Source: Kalaharituber pfeilii | Taxonomy: Eukaryota > Ascomycota > Pezizomycetes > Pezizales > Pezizaceae | Assembly: GCA_015179045.1 (NCBI GenBank) | Contig: WHUZ01000033.1 | Span: 553,199 to 617,198, forward strand | Reading direction: 5' to 3' | DNA: 64,000 nt | Shown: piece after piece, positions 1 to 10,430 of the stretch | How positions within the stretch are numbered: position 1 is the first letter of the stretch | Layout of the letters: the number at the start of each line of letters is the position of its first letter | Position numbers and translations under genes: made by a program | Notes under the pieces: model-generated | The model's database searches: none | Told to the model about the DNA's origin: nothing | The model's input: only the letters and a program-made list of their open reading frames with translations

Positions 1-243
1 TACCAGATTGTTTGAGTATTTAAATGGTCTGGACCGGCCTGGTTGGCCTGGGCCGGCCTAAATGGTCTGGACCGGCCTGAATGGTCTGGACCGGCCTGAA
101 TGGCCCGGGCCGGCCTGAATGGCCTGGACCGGCCCTCACGGCCTGGCCTGAACAATCAGGGCAGGCCAGGCCCAGAATTTCACGGTCCAGGCCAGTCCTG
201 GCCTCCGGTTGGCCTGGCCTGGCCTGGCCTGTTGGATTCATTG
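1..243 (+). mobile_element. hAT-B MITE, right part (cut by window edge)
   Basis: GGCCTG-rich array ending in GGCCTGTTGGATTCATTG, the right terminal inverted repeat of the hAT-B family defined at 1128-1754. The first ~30 bases match the end of the unique core seen at 1440-1475 and 7310-7345. The left end lies outside the window. The base stretch following the TIR, CCGGCAAT, resembles the CCTGCAAT duplication of the copy at 8979-9527. Confidence 0.75.
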
Positions 244-1127
244 CCGGCAATACCTGTCAAATTCAGCTTATTCTTCCTCATCTCACGCCATCGAGTGGGC
301 CCTACCATAACTGGCAAATTCAGCTGATTCTACCTCAGCTCGTTCTGCCACATCTATCAAATTCAGCTCATTCCGCATCTTCTCATGCCTCGGCTCAGGC
401 ATGCCATTCATCTCAAATTCAGCTCACTCTACCTCATCCCATCTTGTGCCTCGGGTATGCCATATGTCTCAAATTCAGCTCATTCTACCTCATCTCATGC
501 CGTCAGGTCAGGGCTGCTATACGTCTCAAACCCGTCTCATATTGGCACCGTAGGCTCGGGCCGGCCATACCTGTCAAATTCAGCTCATTCTACTGCATCT
601 CGCATCGTCAGCTCCGGTGGGTCATATGAGTCAAATTTGGCTCATTCTACATCACCTCGTGCCGACACTCCGGGCCTGCAATTTGTGTGAAATTTAGCTC
701 GTTCTGGCTCACCTCACACCGTTGAATAGGGTCTGCAATTCGAGTGAAATTTAGCTCATTCTGGCTCATCTCAACCCGCCGAATAGGGCCTGCCAAACAA
801 GTTTAGCTCATTCTGCTGCATCTCGTGCCGGCAGGTTGGGCTCGCCATACCTGTCAAAGTTAGCACATTGTGTCTAATCTCCCGCTGTCAGGTCAGGCCG
901 GCTATACGTGCCAATTTCAGCTTATTCTGCCTCATCTCGTAGGCCAGCCATACCTGTCAACTTTCTCACGCTGTCGGGTTGGCCCTTCCATGCCTGTCAA
1001 ATTCAGCTCACTCTACCTCTACCTCATCTCACGGCGGTAGGTGGGGCCTGCTATACCTGTAAAATTGAGCTCATTTGTCCTCACCTGATGCCGTGGGGCC
1101 GGTCCTGCCATATCTATTAAATTCAAC
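244..1127 (+). repeat. ~57-bp minisatellite block
   Basis: About 15 degenerate tandem units of roughly 57 bp with the core TGTCAAATTCAGCTCATT followed by a CTCATCTCACGCCGTC-like half. Because 57 is 19 codons, reading frames stay open for long distances in more than one frame, so the predicted proteins here are not credible genes. The same family recurs in both orientations across the window. Confidence 0.9.
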
Positions 1128-1754
1128 CAATGAATCCAACAGGCCAGGCCAGGCCAGGCCAGTCCAGGCCGACCAGGCCATTTACGTAAATTCAAGCGAT
1201 TTTGGAATTTAACCCAGGGGAATTAGATTTTAATAATGTTAATAATCCTGGATATTTCCACTATCAGTAATTGACAGTTGCGCATCAGGTATCATCATCG
1301 AAGAATTGGGTCCAGTCTGTTGTATTATCTGGAAGGTCCATCATTTCTCAATTATATATACTTGAATACAAAGTGTGATACATACTTGACAAAAGTCGTA
1401 GACCGCTGCTGTTTAAAATTCTAGACATACGGAAGATTCTACTCATCTAAATACTCAAACAATCTGGTAAATGCTGGCCTCAATTCACCTGGATAGCTGT
1501 GGAGTGATTCGTTTAATTGGCCTGAACCGGCCTGAATGGCCTGAACCGGCCTGATTGGCCTGAACCGGCCTGATTGGCCTGAACCGGCCTGATTGGCCTC
1601 AACCGGCCTGATTGGCCTGAACCGGCCTGATTGGCCTGGACTGGCCTGGTTGGCCTGGTTGGCCTGATTCATGTGGATCAGGCCGGTCCAGGCCGGTCCA
1701 GGCCGGTCCAGGCTGTTTCAGTCCAATGCAGATCACGGCCTGTTGGATTCATTG
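1128..1754. mobile_element. hAT-B MITE, complete
   Basis: A 627-bp element with terminal inverted repeats CAATGAATCCAACAGGCC (left) and its complement (right). It is flanked by a perfect 8-bp target-site duplication, AATTCAAC, at 1120-1127 and 1755-1762. Eight-bp duplications are the hAT hallmark. Inside, CAGGCC-type arrays flank a unique ~330-bp core (about 1185-1515) that recurs inverted at 7262-7610. There is no transposase, so it is non-autonomous. It sits in a 57-bp minisatellite unit. Confidence 0.88.
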
Positions 1755-1984
1755 AATTCAACTCATTCTACCGCATCTCATGCCATCGGGCCGGACCTGT
1801 CATATCTATCAAATTCAATGCTGGTGAGAGAGACCTGTCATACTTGTTAACTTAAGCTCAGGTTGCAGGACTACTTGGCACTTCAGCCCTGTAGCTTAGA
1901 CGCAAGTTATATCAAATGCGACTGGGTACAATCCGGCGCGAGGCGTAACCAGCAGTACTTACGACGAGTGGCCGCGATTCCTGT
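1755..1984 (+). repeat. minisatellite remnant and conserved module edge
   Basis: A few 57-bp units followed by a ~165-bp single-copy-like segment ending in AGTACTTACGACGAGTGG...GATTCCTGT (1954-1984). This edge recurs at 4191-4221, 10534-10564, 18455-18485, 37857-37887 and 44333-44364 in both orientations, always where minisatellite blocks begin or end. Confidence 0.7.
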
Positions 1985-2071
1985 GCTTATAGATAGTAGT
2001 CTCGTAGCTGGGCTTGACAGCTGTGGCAAGTGGACAGTAACTGATTATATGAAGGAAAATAGCTAGTGGTA

Positions 2072-2295
2072 TTTTTTTTTTTTTTTTTTGTTTCATTACT
2101 CGCATGCCGCCCTGTGGGCTATGGCGAGGTATATATGTAAAAACTAACTAACTAAAGAAAAGGAACTAAGTACAGGTGTTTGGATCGGGGTCCGAGCCTA
2201 TCTATTCCCTTTTCCTGGCTGGCTCGTATTTCTCCGATCTCAGCCATTTCCCCCCGAGTCTGACTTTCCCAGTCTCCACCCTTGTCTTTGTGTAT
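2072..2295 (-). mobile_element. LINE-A / ORF1-only element, 5'-truncated
   Basis: Poly-T at the left followed by the LINE-A 3' hairpin in antisense and a short stretch related to the ORF1 3' end (CCGAGTCTGACTTTCCCAG). It is flanked by a 14-bp duplication, AATAGCTAGTGGTA, at 2058-2071 and 2296-2309, as expected for target-primed reverse transcription. Confidence 0.85.
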
Positions 2296-2542
2296 AATAG
2301 CTAGTGGTAGTAGTCTGGTTGCAGTGGACAGTTGAGAGCGCCGAAATGCAATTGACCTCCGTCAGATACAGGACTGGCACTTTGCAGAGGTCCATTCTCT
2401 ACCCTATAGAGTAATACCAACAATACTTAGCAATCCTTGCCATCTTTAGGCCAGAGGTAGCGGAGGAATGTGGAAACCTCTGTCTGTTAATATAGCATTC
2501 TAGGAGGCTACTCAATGCAAGAGAAATACCTGGAGCATATCC

Positions 2543-2578
2543 TTTTTTTTTTTTTTTTTTAATATCATTAATCGCGTG
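2543..2578 (-). mobile_element. 36-bp LINE-A tail retroposon
   Basis: Only the last bases of the LINE-A 3' end (sense CACGCGATTAATGATATT) plus a poly(A) of about 18, inserted between perfect 13-bp duplications CTGGAGCATATCC (2530-2542 and 2579-2591). The empty site is seen in the paralogous sequence near 24195-24207. It is the shortest retroposed copy in the window. Confidence 0.85.
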
Positions 2579-2719
2579 CTGGAGCATATCCAGTAATTTT
2601 CCTAGAATCTTTGTGTCCATAGAAATATACTTATAATTACAAATCTACATTCTTACATATAGAAATCTAAAGAGGAAGCAACTAGATTAATGACATTCTA
2701 GTGTATGCTACCTTTTTAT

Positions 2720-3400
2720 ATGCTAATACAGCGATTTCCCTATAGTTAGTACTTTGCCAGTAGCAACAATTTGTCGATGACAGCAACGTTGCGGAGTGAC
2801 TTGACAGGCTGTGTTAGACGGAAGTAACTGGCCGATCAATGGTATTACCAGTAGTACGTTACCGTCATGATCGTCTTTACCCAAAGCTAGTGGCACATAG
2901 TAGTACATAGTACTTGTGCTGAGACAGTGTTCCGAAGTAGACCAGTGCAGTTCATGAATAAACCAGTTTATACTAGTATAGGGATTAGTTTATTCGCGAA
3001 TAGAGTAGTTGGTTCGCGAACCGGCAAATGTTCCCCTGGACTTCTCACTACCCTTCTGCGGATTTGTTATTGTTTTACGTCCCGACGGTTGGATCTGTTA
3101 TTGTTTTACGTCCCCGACGTTCACAGAGGCCGGTGCTACGCAGACAACGGCGCAGCCAGAATGCCCCCACAAGGCACACACCTGTAACGGCAGTCGTGGT
3201 CTAGTGCCCGTGGATGACGGCGATCTACGGAGCGCAGGCAGGCAGGAGGCGGCAGGCGACGGTCCAGTAGTTCGCAGCGGTGAGGCGGTTCACAGCAGTA
3301 CAGCAGTTCAGCTAGTCAGCACAGCAGGTAACCACTCTACTTAGTAGAAACTAACAAGATGTTGCGTAAAGTGAAAAGGAACGGGGAACACACAGCCATG
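2720..3400 (+). repeat. NLR-upstream module, copy 1
   Basis: Sequence that recurs at about 24330-24870, 37885-38120 and 54560-54990, the last two lying 1.0-1.2 kb upstream of NLR2 and NLR3. It carries two TTCGCGAA palindromes about 22 bp apart (near 2996 and 3015). It also has a ~30-bp direct repeat of GGATNTGTTATTGTTTTACG (3060-3115). No gene is recognised. It may be a promoter-proximal region carried along by duplication. The 3400-3543 stretch after it holds two ~65-bp direct repeats (TTTGAGACTGCAATACRCAC) and nothing else recognised. Confidence 0.6.
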
Positions 3401-3543
3401 AACACCACTTATATACACTTTTGAGACTGCAATACGCACTCAGGTCACATCCTTTTACCCGTATCTATTGTACCGACATGTCATTTTGAGACTGCAATAC
3501 ACACTCAGGTCGCATCCTTTTTACCCGTAACGTGCCCGAAGTG

Positions 3544-4005
3544 GTTACTTATTTTGGATATATTGCAACTATAGAAATTGCTTAACATTATACCAATTTG
3601 ACATCGCTGAATCAGAATTTGCTATCATAATGAGGAAAAAATCAAAATTCCATTATTTACAACCAAATTCATTATTATTCACCTAATTTGAGCTCTCCCT
3701 GTATAGAGTATAGCTCAACATCCTCGAAATCAGGAAAATAATATAGAAAACTAGTAATTCTCATCCATCTAGGGCTGGACTTTTTATTAAAAGTCAATAT
3801 TGCATATACAGATCATGTGGGATGCAATGCACCTTCAATTGTATAGAAGTAGTTTATATTCATGAGCTAATCTCTATACCTTGATCTGACCTTCAGTGTT
3901 CCTAGACTCCTCAAGTGATTCAGGAATACCGGGACTTGAAGTTGTAGTAGTTGAAGCACTAGGGGTGGTAACAGTAACTCCTTCTGAGGTGCCAGGTGCC
4001 CAGGA
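3544..4005. repeat. inverted duplicate of 12437-12890
   Basis: Mostly A/T-rich sequence of about 450 bp that recurs inverted at 12437-12890. The distal end encodes a Ser/Thr-rich stretch on the minus strand, but there is no recognisable gene. In this copy it joins the GCCCAGGAGCGAACTC module edge at about 4000; in the other it abuts the TIR element 10566-12428. Confidence 0.75.
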
Positions 4006-4221
4006 GCGAACTCAGCTTGCTGAGGAGTGTATGGGTTGGTTACAAGCTGCTCAGTGTTTTTCGTCCCAATTTGGTCATATTGCCAAGAAATTCGGTCAAA
4101 ATGCCAAGACCTGACGTCGGCTCAGACCTGCCATCGGCTCAGACCTGCCATCAGCTCAGACCTAGTGTCGGCTATTATAGTACTATAGTTACAGGAATCG
4201 CGGCCACTCGTCGTAAGTACT

Positions 4222-4912
4222 ACATGCCAGTACTCGTACACGTGCAGCTGACCCTGACCCCCTCGCAACTCGTCATACTCCTTCTAGCACTCCGGTATAT
4301 ATCACTGCACCTGTAAGCTCGCTTAAGCAACGTGGCCACCAGCATCCCGCTCATCGCTTAACAGCCCGAACCCGAGAACCTGCCAGAATCTGCTAGAAGA
4401 ACCCGGATCCCCAGAACCTGCGGGAAAGCCGTAGAACCAGCCGGAAAGCCCTAGAACCTGCTGGAAGACTCCGGAATCCACCAGCGACAGGTATCGCCGA
4501 GCTCATTCCCAGATATTCCTGACGCTTCTACCTGCTTCCAGTCATTTCCTTGGCCTTCCATGTACTTCTAGTCGTTTCCTTGGTTTTCCATGTACTTCCA
4601 GTCGTTTCCTCGGTTTTCCATGTACTTCGTTTGTTTGTTTGCTCGTTTGCTTGTTTGCTTGGATTTGCCACCGAGGGCTTTCTATAAAGAGGCCCTCCCC
4701 CCTCCTCTCTCTTGCCTCTCCACGCAACAACTTGTATTGTACCCAAGTTGTGTATTTAGCTTTCAAATACATCTACCTCTCGGTATCACATAGCTCCGAC
4801 CGCCTCTGCCTCTGCCTCTGCCTCTGCCTCTGCTGTGAAATCGCCCCGGCGCCTGCCGCCCGCCCCGTACCTGGGTCCTGTACCCTGACCCGACCCGGAC
4901 CGATTTATTACA
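4222..4912 (+). mobile_element. LTR fragment (same family as solo LTR 36002-36841)
   Basis: Homologous throughout to the solo LTR at 36002-36841, ending GATTTATTACA at 4912. The 5' end is missing and replaced by the ACAGGAATCGCGGCCACTCG module edge (4191-4221). It contains a GCCGGAAAGCC-type minisatellite (about 4370-4470), shorter than in the other copy, a ~33-bp tandem repeat (4530-4630), a TATAAAGAGG promoter-like motif near 4683 and a CCTCTG microsatellite (4801-4836). Confidence 0.7.
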
Positions 4913-5790
4913 TAGATATGACAGGTCCGGCCTGCAGTAATAGCATGAGATGTGGCAGAATGAGTTGAATTTAAGAGATATGGTAGGTCCGGCCCCACGG
5001 CCTCAGGTGGAGAAGAATGAACTCAATTTTACAGGTATAGCAGGCCCCACCTACCGCCATGAGATGAGGTAGAGTGAGCTGAATTTGACAGGCATGGAAG
5101 GCCCAACCTAACGACGGCGTGAGAAGGTTGACAGGTATGGCCGGCCCACGAGATGAGGCAGAATAAGCTAAATTTGGCACGTATAGCCGGCCTGACATAA
5201 TAGCGCGAGATTAGGCACCATGAGCTGAATTTGACAGGTATGGCGGGCCTAACCTACTGGCACGAGATGCTGCAGAATGAGCTAAACTCGACAGGTTTGG
5301 CAGGCCCTATTCGACGATGTCAGATAAGGTAGAATGAGCAGAATTTGCAACATACGGTATGCCTGACTCGGCGTTGTGAGATATGGCAACATGAGCTGAA
5401 TTTGATAGATATGACAGGTCCGACCCGACGGCACGAGATGATGTAGAATGAGCTGAATTTGATTTATGTGGCAGCCCGACCTGCCAGCGTGGGATGAGGT
5501 GGAATGAGCTGAATTTGACAGGTATGGCAGGTCCGGCCGGACAGCATGAGATGAGGTAAAATGAGCTCAATTTGACAGGTATGGCAGATCTGAGCCAACG
5601 GCGTGAGGTGAGGTGGAATGGCTCAATTTCCCACGAATTGCATGCCCGACTTGACGGCATGAGCTGAATTTGACACATATAGCTGGCCCGACCCGATGGT
5701 GCAAGATGAGGTGGAATGAGCTGAATTTGACAGGCATGGCCGGCCCTAGCCATTTCAGTAGCCATTTCGGTAGCCATTTCAGCAGCCATT
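4913..5790 (-). repeat. ~57-bp minisatellite block, inverted
   Basis: About 15 units in the antisense orientation (GAGCTGAATTTGACAGGTAT core). It grades into GCCATTTCAGTA 12-mers at 5745-5800. Confidence 0.9.
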
Positions 5791-6007
5791 TCAGATAGGG
5801 TACGATAGTACCAACATTGCCCAGGAGCGAACTCAGCTTGCAGAGGAGTGTATGGGTTGATTACAAGCTGCCCAGTGTTTTTCGTCCCAATTCGGTCAAA
5901 ATGCTAAGACTTGCCGTCGGCCCAGACCTACTGTCGGCCACTGAAATGGCTGCCGAAATGGCTGCCGAAATGGCTGCCAAAATGGCTACCGAAAGGGCTA
6001 CTGAAAA
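5745..6007. repeat. 12-bp minisatellite with GCCCAGGAGCGAACTC edge
   Basis: GAAATGGCTGCC-type 12-mers in both orientations around a ~120-bp segment (5817-5935) that also borders such arrays at 4000-4120, 24060-24165 and 49560-49675. The period is four codons, so every frame can remain open (MAAE-type or KWLP-type repeats). It is not considered coding. Confidence 0.85.
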
Positions 6008-6093
6008 CAATGAATCCAACAGGCCAGGCCGGCCGACCAGGCCGGTATTCTCAGTGGCCTGGACCAGCCTGGACCGGCCTGGACCGGCCTGAT

Positions 6094-7134
6094 CAGTGTT
6101 CCCAACGGGCCGGCCAGGCCAGGCCAAGGGTATGGCCTGGCCGGCCTGGGCCATAGAAATCTAGGCCTGGGCCGGCCTGAAACATTCAGGCGGCCGTGAG
6201 GTCCGCCCGCGCCGGTCCAGGCGGCCTGAATGTTTCAGGCCGGCCCAGGCCGCCCAGGCCGCCCAGGCCGGTCCAGGCCGGTCCAGGCCATTCAGGCCAT
6301 TCAGGCCATTCAGGCCATTCAGGCTGGTCCAGGCCATTCAGGCTACAGTGTGAGTTAAGTTATACAGTAGCTATATACAGAACGTACTCTAAACTCTACT
6401 CTAATGTTTAGGATTTTGCTTGCTGATTTTACACCGCCAGTATCGCTTTTCATTAGCCATGCACAGCTTCACCATACTGTCAAATCCAACTTTGTCGCAC
6501 CAGATTTTTGTAACCCAAATTCCAGAAGACTCGATATCGGCATCAGATGGGACTGCAGGGAATCATCGATGCAAGATCAAAACTTGAACTGCACTATGGA
6601 GAGTGAAGAATAGTAGAATAGTAAAGGAATCATCATCGCCAGTACCGGTGGTTGGAATGTCTGTCTCCCTGCAATACTAATAAGAAATTAGTATATAGTC
6701 AAGCGATACAAAAAAAAATTACTTACCTGAATACCTGCGAAAAGCGCTGCTCAATAAAAAAAAAAGTCTAGATAGTTATCCAAAAATATTGAAAGGTTCA
6801 TATTAAATCCGTGTCCAAGTAACCTGAAGGTGGCCCCTGAAATAGCCTCATAACCAGCCCTCCTGCCCCTGAAATTGCTTAAACGGCCTGAATGGCCTGG
6901 ACCGGCCTGGACCAGCCTGGGCGGCCTGGGCGGCCTGGACCGGCCTGGACCAGCCTGGGCGGCCTGGGCGGCCTGGACCGGCCTGGACCAGCCTGGGCGG
7001 CCTGGACGGCCTGGACGGCCTGGACCGGCCTGGGCGGCCTGGGCGGCCTGGGCTGTTTCAGGCCTGCCAAGCCAGGCCGCCAAGCCGGCCGGCCCAGGCG
7101 GCCTGGTCGGCGGCCTGGCCGGTTGGGAACACTG
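6094..7134. mobile_element. hAT-A MITE, copy 1
   Basis: About 1041 bp between CAGTGTTCCCAAC and GTTGGGAACACTG, a typical hAT-like terminus. CGGCCTGAT flanks both sides (6085-6093 and 7135-7143); since the host is a GGCCTG array, the exact 8- or 9-bp duplication is ambiguous. The element consists of a unique ~500-bp core (6340-6870) between CAGGCC arrays on the left and GGCCTG arrays on the right, so the arms are inverted repeats. No transposase is present. Confidence 0.85.
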
Positions 7135-7168
7135 CGGCCTGATCCACATGAATCAGGCCAACCAGGCC

Positions 7169-7226
7169 GCCCTGCCATGGCGAACAGCTACAAGCGGGGT
7201 CACGTGAAAAAAAAAAAAAAAAAAAA
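7169..7226 (+). mobile_element. LINE-B tail mini-retroposon (58 bp)
   Basis: GCCCTGCCATGGCGAACAGC...GGGGTCACGTG followed by poly(A), flanked by perfect 13-bp duplications GGCCAACCAGGCC (7156-7168 and 7227-7239). The body equals the 3' end of the LINE-B element at 44848-47954. Confidence 0.9.
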
Positions 7227-7646
7227 GGCCAACCAGGCCAGTCCAGGCCATTCAGGCCGGTTCAGGCCAATTAAACGAATCACTCCACAGCTATCCAGGT
7301 GAATTGAGGCCAGCATTTACCAGATTGTTTTTAGTATTTAAATGAGTAGAATCTCCCATATGTCTAGAATTTTAAAGAGCAGCGATCTACGACTTTTGTC
7401 AAGTATGTATCACACTTTGTATTCAAGTATATATACTAAGAAATATTTTAGAAATGATGGACCTTCCAGATAATACAACAGACTGGACTCAATTCTTCGA
7501 TGATGATACCTGATGCGCAACTGTCAATTACTGATAGTGGAAATATCCAGGACTATTAAAATCTAATTCACCTGGGTTAAATTCCAAAATCGCTTGAATT
7601 TACGTAAATGGCCTGGTCGGCCTGGACTGGCCTGTTGGATTCATTG

Positions 7647-7928
7647 ACTGAAAAGGCTGCTGAAATGGCTGCCAAAACGGCTACTAAAATAGATGATGAA
7701 ATGGATACCGAAATGGAGTATGAAATAGCTGCTGAAATGGCTGCTGAAATGGCTGCTGAAACGGCCGCTGAAATGGCTACTGAAAGGGTTACTGAAACGG
7801 CTACCAAAATAGCTGATGAGATGACAGCTGAAATTGCCGCTGCAATAGCTACTTCAATGGCTACTGAAATTGCTGCTGAAATTGCTGCTGAAATTGCTAC
7901 CAAAATGGCTACTAAAATGGCTACTGAG
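7647..7928 (+). repeat. 12-bp minisatellite
   Basis: About 23 units of GAAATGGCTGCT-like sequence, continuing the array interrupted by the hAT-B element at 6008-7646. Confidence 0.9.
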
Positions 7929-8560
7929 TCCCTCGGGTCAGGCCTGCCATACCTGTCAACTTCACCTCATCTCACGCCGTTGGGCCGTACCTGCTATACC
8001 TGTCAAATTCATCTCCTTCTACCTCATCTCACGCCGGCAGGTCGGATCTGCCATACCTGTCAAATTGAGCTCATTCCACCTCATCTCACGCTGGCACGTC
8101 GGGGCTGCCACATCTATCAAATTCAGCTCATTCTGTATCATCTCGTAGTGTCAGCTCAGGCCTGTAATTCATGTGAAATTCAACTCATTCTGACTCATCT
8201 CATGCCATCCAATAGGGCCTGCCAAACCTGTCAAGTTCAGCTCAGTCTGCCTGCTCTTGTGCCGTCGGGTAGGGCCTACCAAACCTGTCAAATTCAGCTC
8301 ATTCTGCATGATCTCCTACCGTCCGGTCGTGCCTGCCATACAGTCAAATTCGGCTCATTGTGCCTGATCTAGCGCCGTCAGGTCAGGCCGGCTATACATG
8401 TCAAATTCAGCCCATCCTGCATCACCCCGTGCCGTCGGATCGCGCCAGCCATATGTGTCAAATTCACCTCATCTCTCGCCGTCAGGCAGTACCTCCTCTT
8501 CCTGTCAAATTTAGCTCATTGCACCTCATCCCGTGCCCTTGGGTCACTACGTATCACATG
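7929..8560 (+). repeat. ~57-bp minisatellite block
   Basis: About eleven sense-oriented units. A 254-residue open frame spans this block and the preceding 12-mers and is a product of repeat periodicity. Confidence 0.88.
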
Positions 8561-8978
8561 CCCAAATGGCTACCGAAATGGCTACCGAAATGGCTGCCGA
8601 AATGGCTGCTGAAATAGCCGCTGGAAGGGCTGCTGAAACGGCTACCGAAATGGCTGATGAAATGGCACCTGAAATTGCCGCTGAAATGGCTACTTCAATG
8701 GCTACTTCAATGGCTGCTGAAATGGCTGCTGAAATGGCTACCGATATGGCTACTGAAATGGCTAGGGCCGGCCATGCCTGTCAAATTCAGCTCATTCCAC
8801 CTCATCTTGCACCATCGGGTCGGGCCAGCTATACGTGTCAAATTCAGCTCATGCCGTCAAGTCGGGCATGCAATTCGTGTGAAATTGAGCTCAATCTACC
8901 TCACCTCACGCCCTCGACTCGGACCTGCCATATCTGTCAAATTCAGCTCATTGTACGCCATCACGTTGGGCCTGCAAT
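8561..8978 (+). repeat. 12-bp minisatellite (to 8764) then 57-bp units
   Basis: About 17 GAAATGGCTACC-like units followed by four 57-bp units up to the CCTGCAAT target of the next hAT-B element. Confidence 0.88.
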
Positions 8979-9527
8979 CAATGAATCCAACAGGCCGTGA
9001 CCTGCATTGGACTGAAACCGCCTGGACCGGTCAAGGCCGGTATTCTCAGTGGTCTAGACCGGCCGGATCCATATGAATCAGGCCAACCAGGCCAGTCCAG
9101 GCCATTCAGGCCGGTCCAGACCATTCAGGCCGGTCCAGACCATTCACGCCAGCCCAGGCCAACCAGGCCGGTCCAGGCCATTCAGGCAGGTTCAAGTCAT
9201 TAAACGAATCACTCCACAGCTATCCAGGTGAATTGAGGCCAGAATTTACCAGATTGTTTGAGGATTTAATTGGTCTGGACCGGCCTGATTGGCCTGGACC
9301 GGCTTGAATCGTCTGGACCGGCCTGGTTAGCCTGGGCCGGCCTGAATGATCTGGACCGGCCTGAATGGCTCGGACCGGCCTGGTTGGCCTGATTGTTTCA
9401 GGCCCGGCCCAGGCGGCCCTCACGGCCTGGCCGCAACAATCAGGGCAGGCCAGGCCTAGAATTTCATGGTGCAGGCCCCTCCAGGCCTCCGGTTGGCCTG
9501 GCCTGGCTTGGCCTGTTGGATTCATTG
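8979..9527. mobile_element. hAT-B MITE, complete
   Basis: A 549-bp element with both hAT-B TIRs and a perfect 8-bp duplication CCTGCAAT (8971-8978 and 9528-9535). It retains only a stub of the family core (about 9200-9275), so it is an internal deletion derivative. Confidence 0.88.
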
Positions 9528-10430
9528 CCTGCAATACCTGTCAAATTCAGCTTATTCTTCCTCACCTCACGCCATCGAGTGGGCCCTACCACACCTGTCA
9601 AATTCAGCTCATTCCGCATCTTTTCATGCCTCGGCTCAGGCATGCCATACATCTCAAATTCAGCTCACTCTACCGCATCTCATGCCGTCAGGTCAGGGCT
9701 GCCATACGTCTCAAACTCATCTCATATTTGCACCGTAGCCTCGGGCTGGCCATACCTGTCAAATTCAGCTCATTCTACCGCATCTCGCACCGTCAGCTCT
9801 AGTGGGCCATATGTGTCAGATTCAGCTCATTCTGCATCACCTCGTGCCGACAGCCCGGGCCTGCAATTCGTGTGAAATTTGGCTCATTCTGACTCATCTA
9901 ACGCCGTCGAATAGGGCCTGCCAAACCTGTCAAGTTCAGCTCATTCTGCCGCATCTCGTTCCGGCAGGTTGGGCCCGCCATACCTGTCAAAGTCAGCTCA
10001 TTGTGCCTGATCTCCCCCTGTCAGGTCAGGCCGGCTGCCCTGCCTTGGCGAACAGCTGCACGCGGGGTCATGTGATATAAAAAAAAAAAAAAAAAAAAAA
10101 GGTCAGGCCGGCTATACGTGCCAATCTCAGCTTATTCTGCCTCATCTTGTAGGCCGCCCATACCTGTCAACTTTCTCACGCCATTGGGGTGGGCCTTCCA
10201 TGCCTGTCAGATTTAGCTCACTCTACCTTATCTCACGGCGCTAGGTGGGGCCTGCTCTGCCTGTAAAATTGAGCTCATTCTTCCTCACCTGAGGCCGTGG
10301 GGCCGGACCTACCATATCTATTAAATTCAAATCATTCTGCCATATCTCATGCCATCTGGCCGGACCTGTCATATATATCAATTTCAATGCTGGCGAGAGA
10401 GACCTGTCATACTTGTTAAGTTAAGCTCAG
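9528..10430 (+). repeat. ~57-bp minisatellite block
   Basis: Closely parallels 244-1127 in unit order, so the two blocks are duplicates. It is interrupted by the LINE-B tail at 10037-10100. The conserved module edge follows (10430-10564). Confidence 0.88.
10037..10100 (+). mobile_element. LINE-B tail mini-retroposon (64 bp)
   Basis: Starts GCCCTGCC and ends in poly(A), flanked by perfect duplications GGTCAGGCCGGCT (10024-10036 and 10101-10113). The empty site is the uninterrupted unit near 885-905. Confidence 0.9.

Larger units (their letters stand above)
6008..7646. mobile_element. hAT-B MITE carrying two nested insertions
   Basis: Left TIR CAATGAATCCAACAGGCC at 6008 and right TIR ending GGATTCATTG at 7646, flanked by a perfect 8-bp duplication ACTGAAAA (6000-6007 and 7647-7654) inside a 12-bp minisatellite. 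The unique core of the family is at 7262-7610. A hAT-A element (6094-7134) and a LINE-B tail (7169-7226) are inserted within its GGCC array. Confidence 0.88.

Noticed and set aside
6879..7178. Collagen-like or Pro/Gly/Arg-rich proteins from GGCC arrays
   Set aside because: Both strands and several frames are open because the array lacks A/T-rich stops. They lie inside hAT-A and hAT-B MITEs.
7608..8372. 254-residue ORF with MAAEMAAEMA repeats
   Set aside because: Runs across a 12-bp and a 57-bp minisatellite; overlapping frames are equally open and paralogous arrays shift frame freely.
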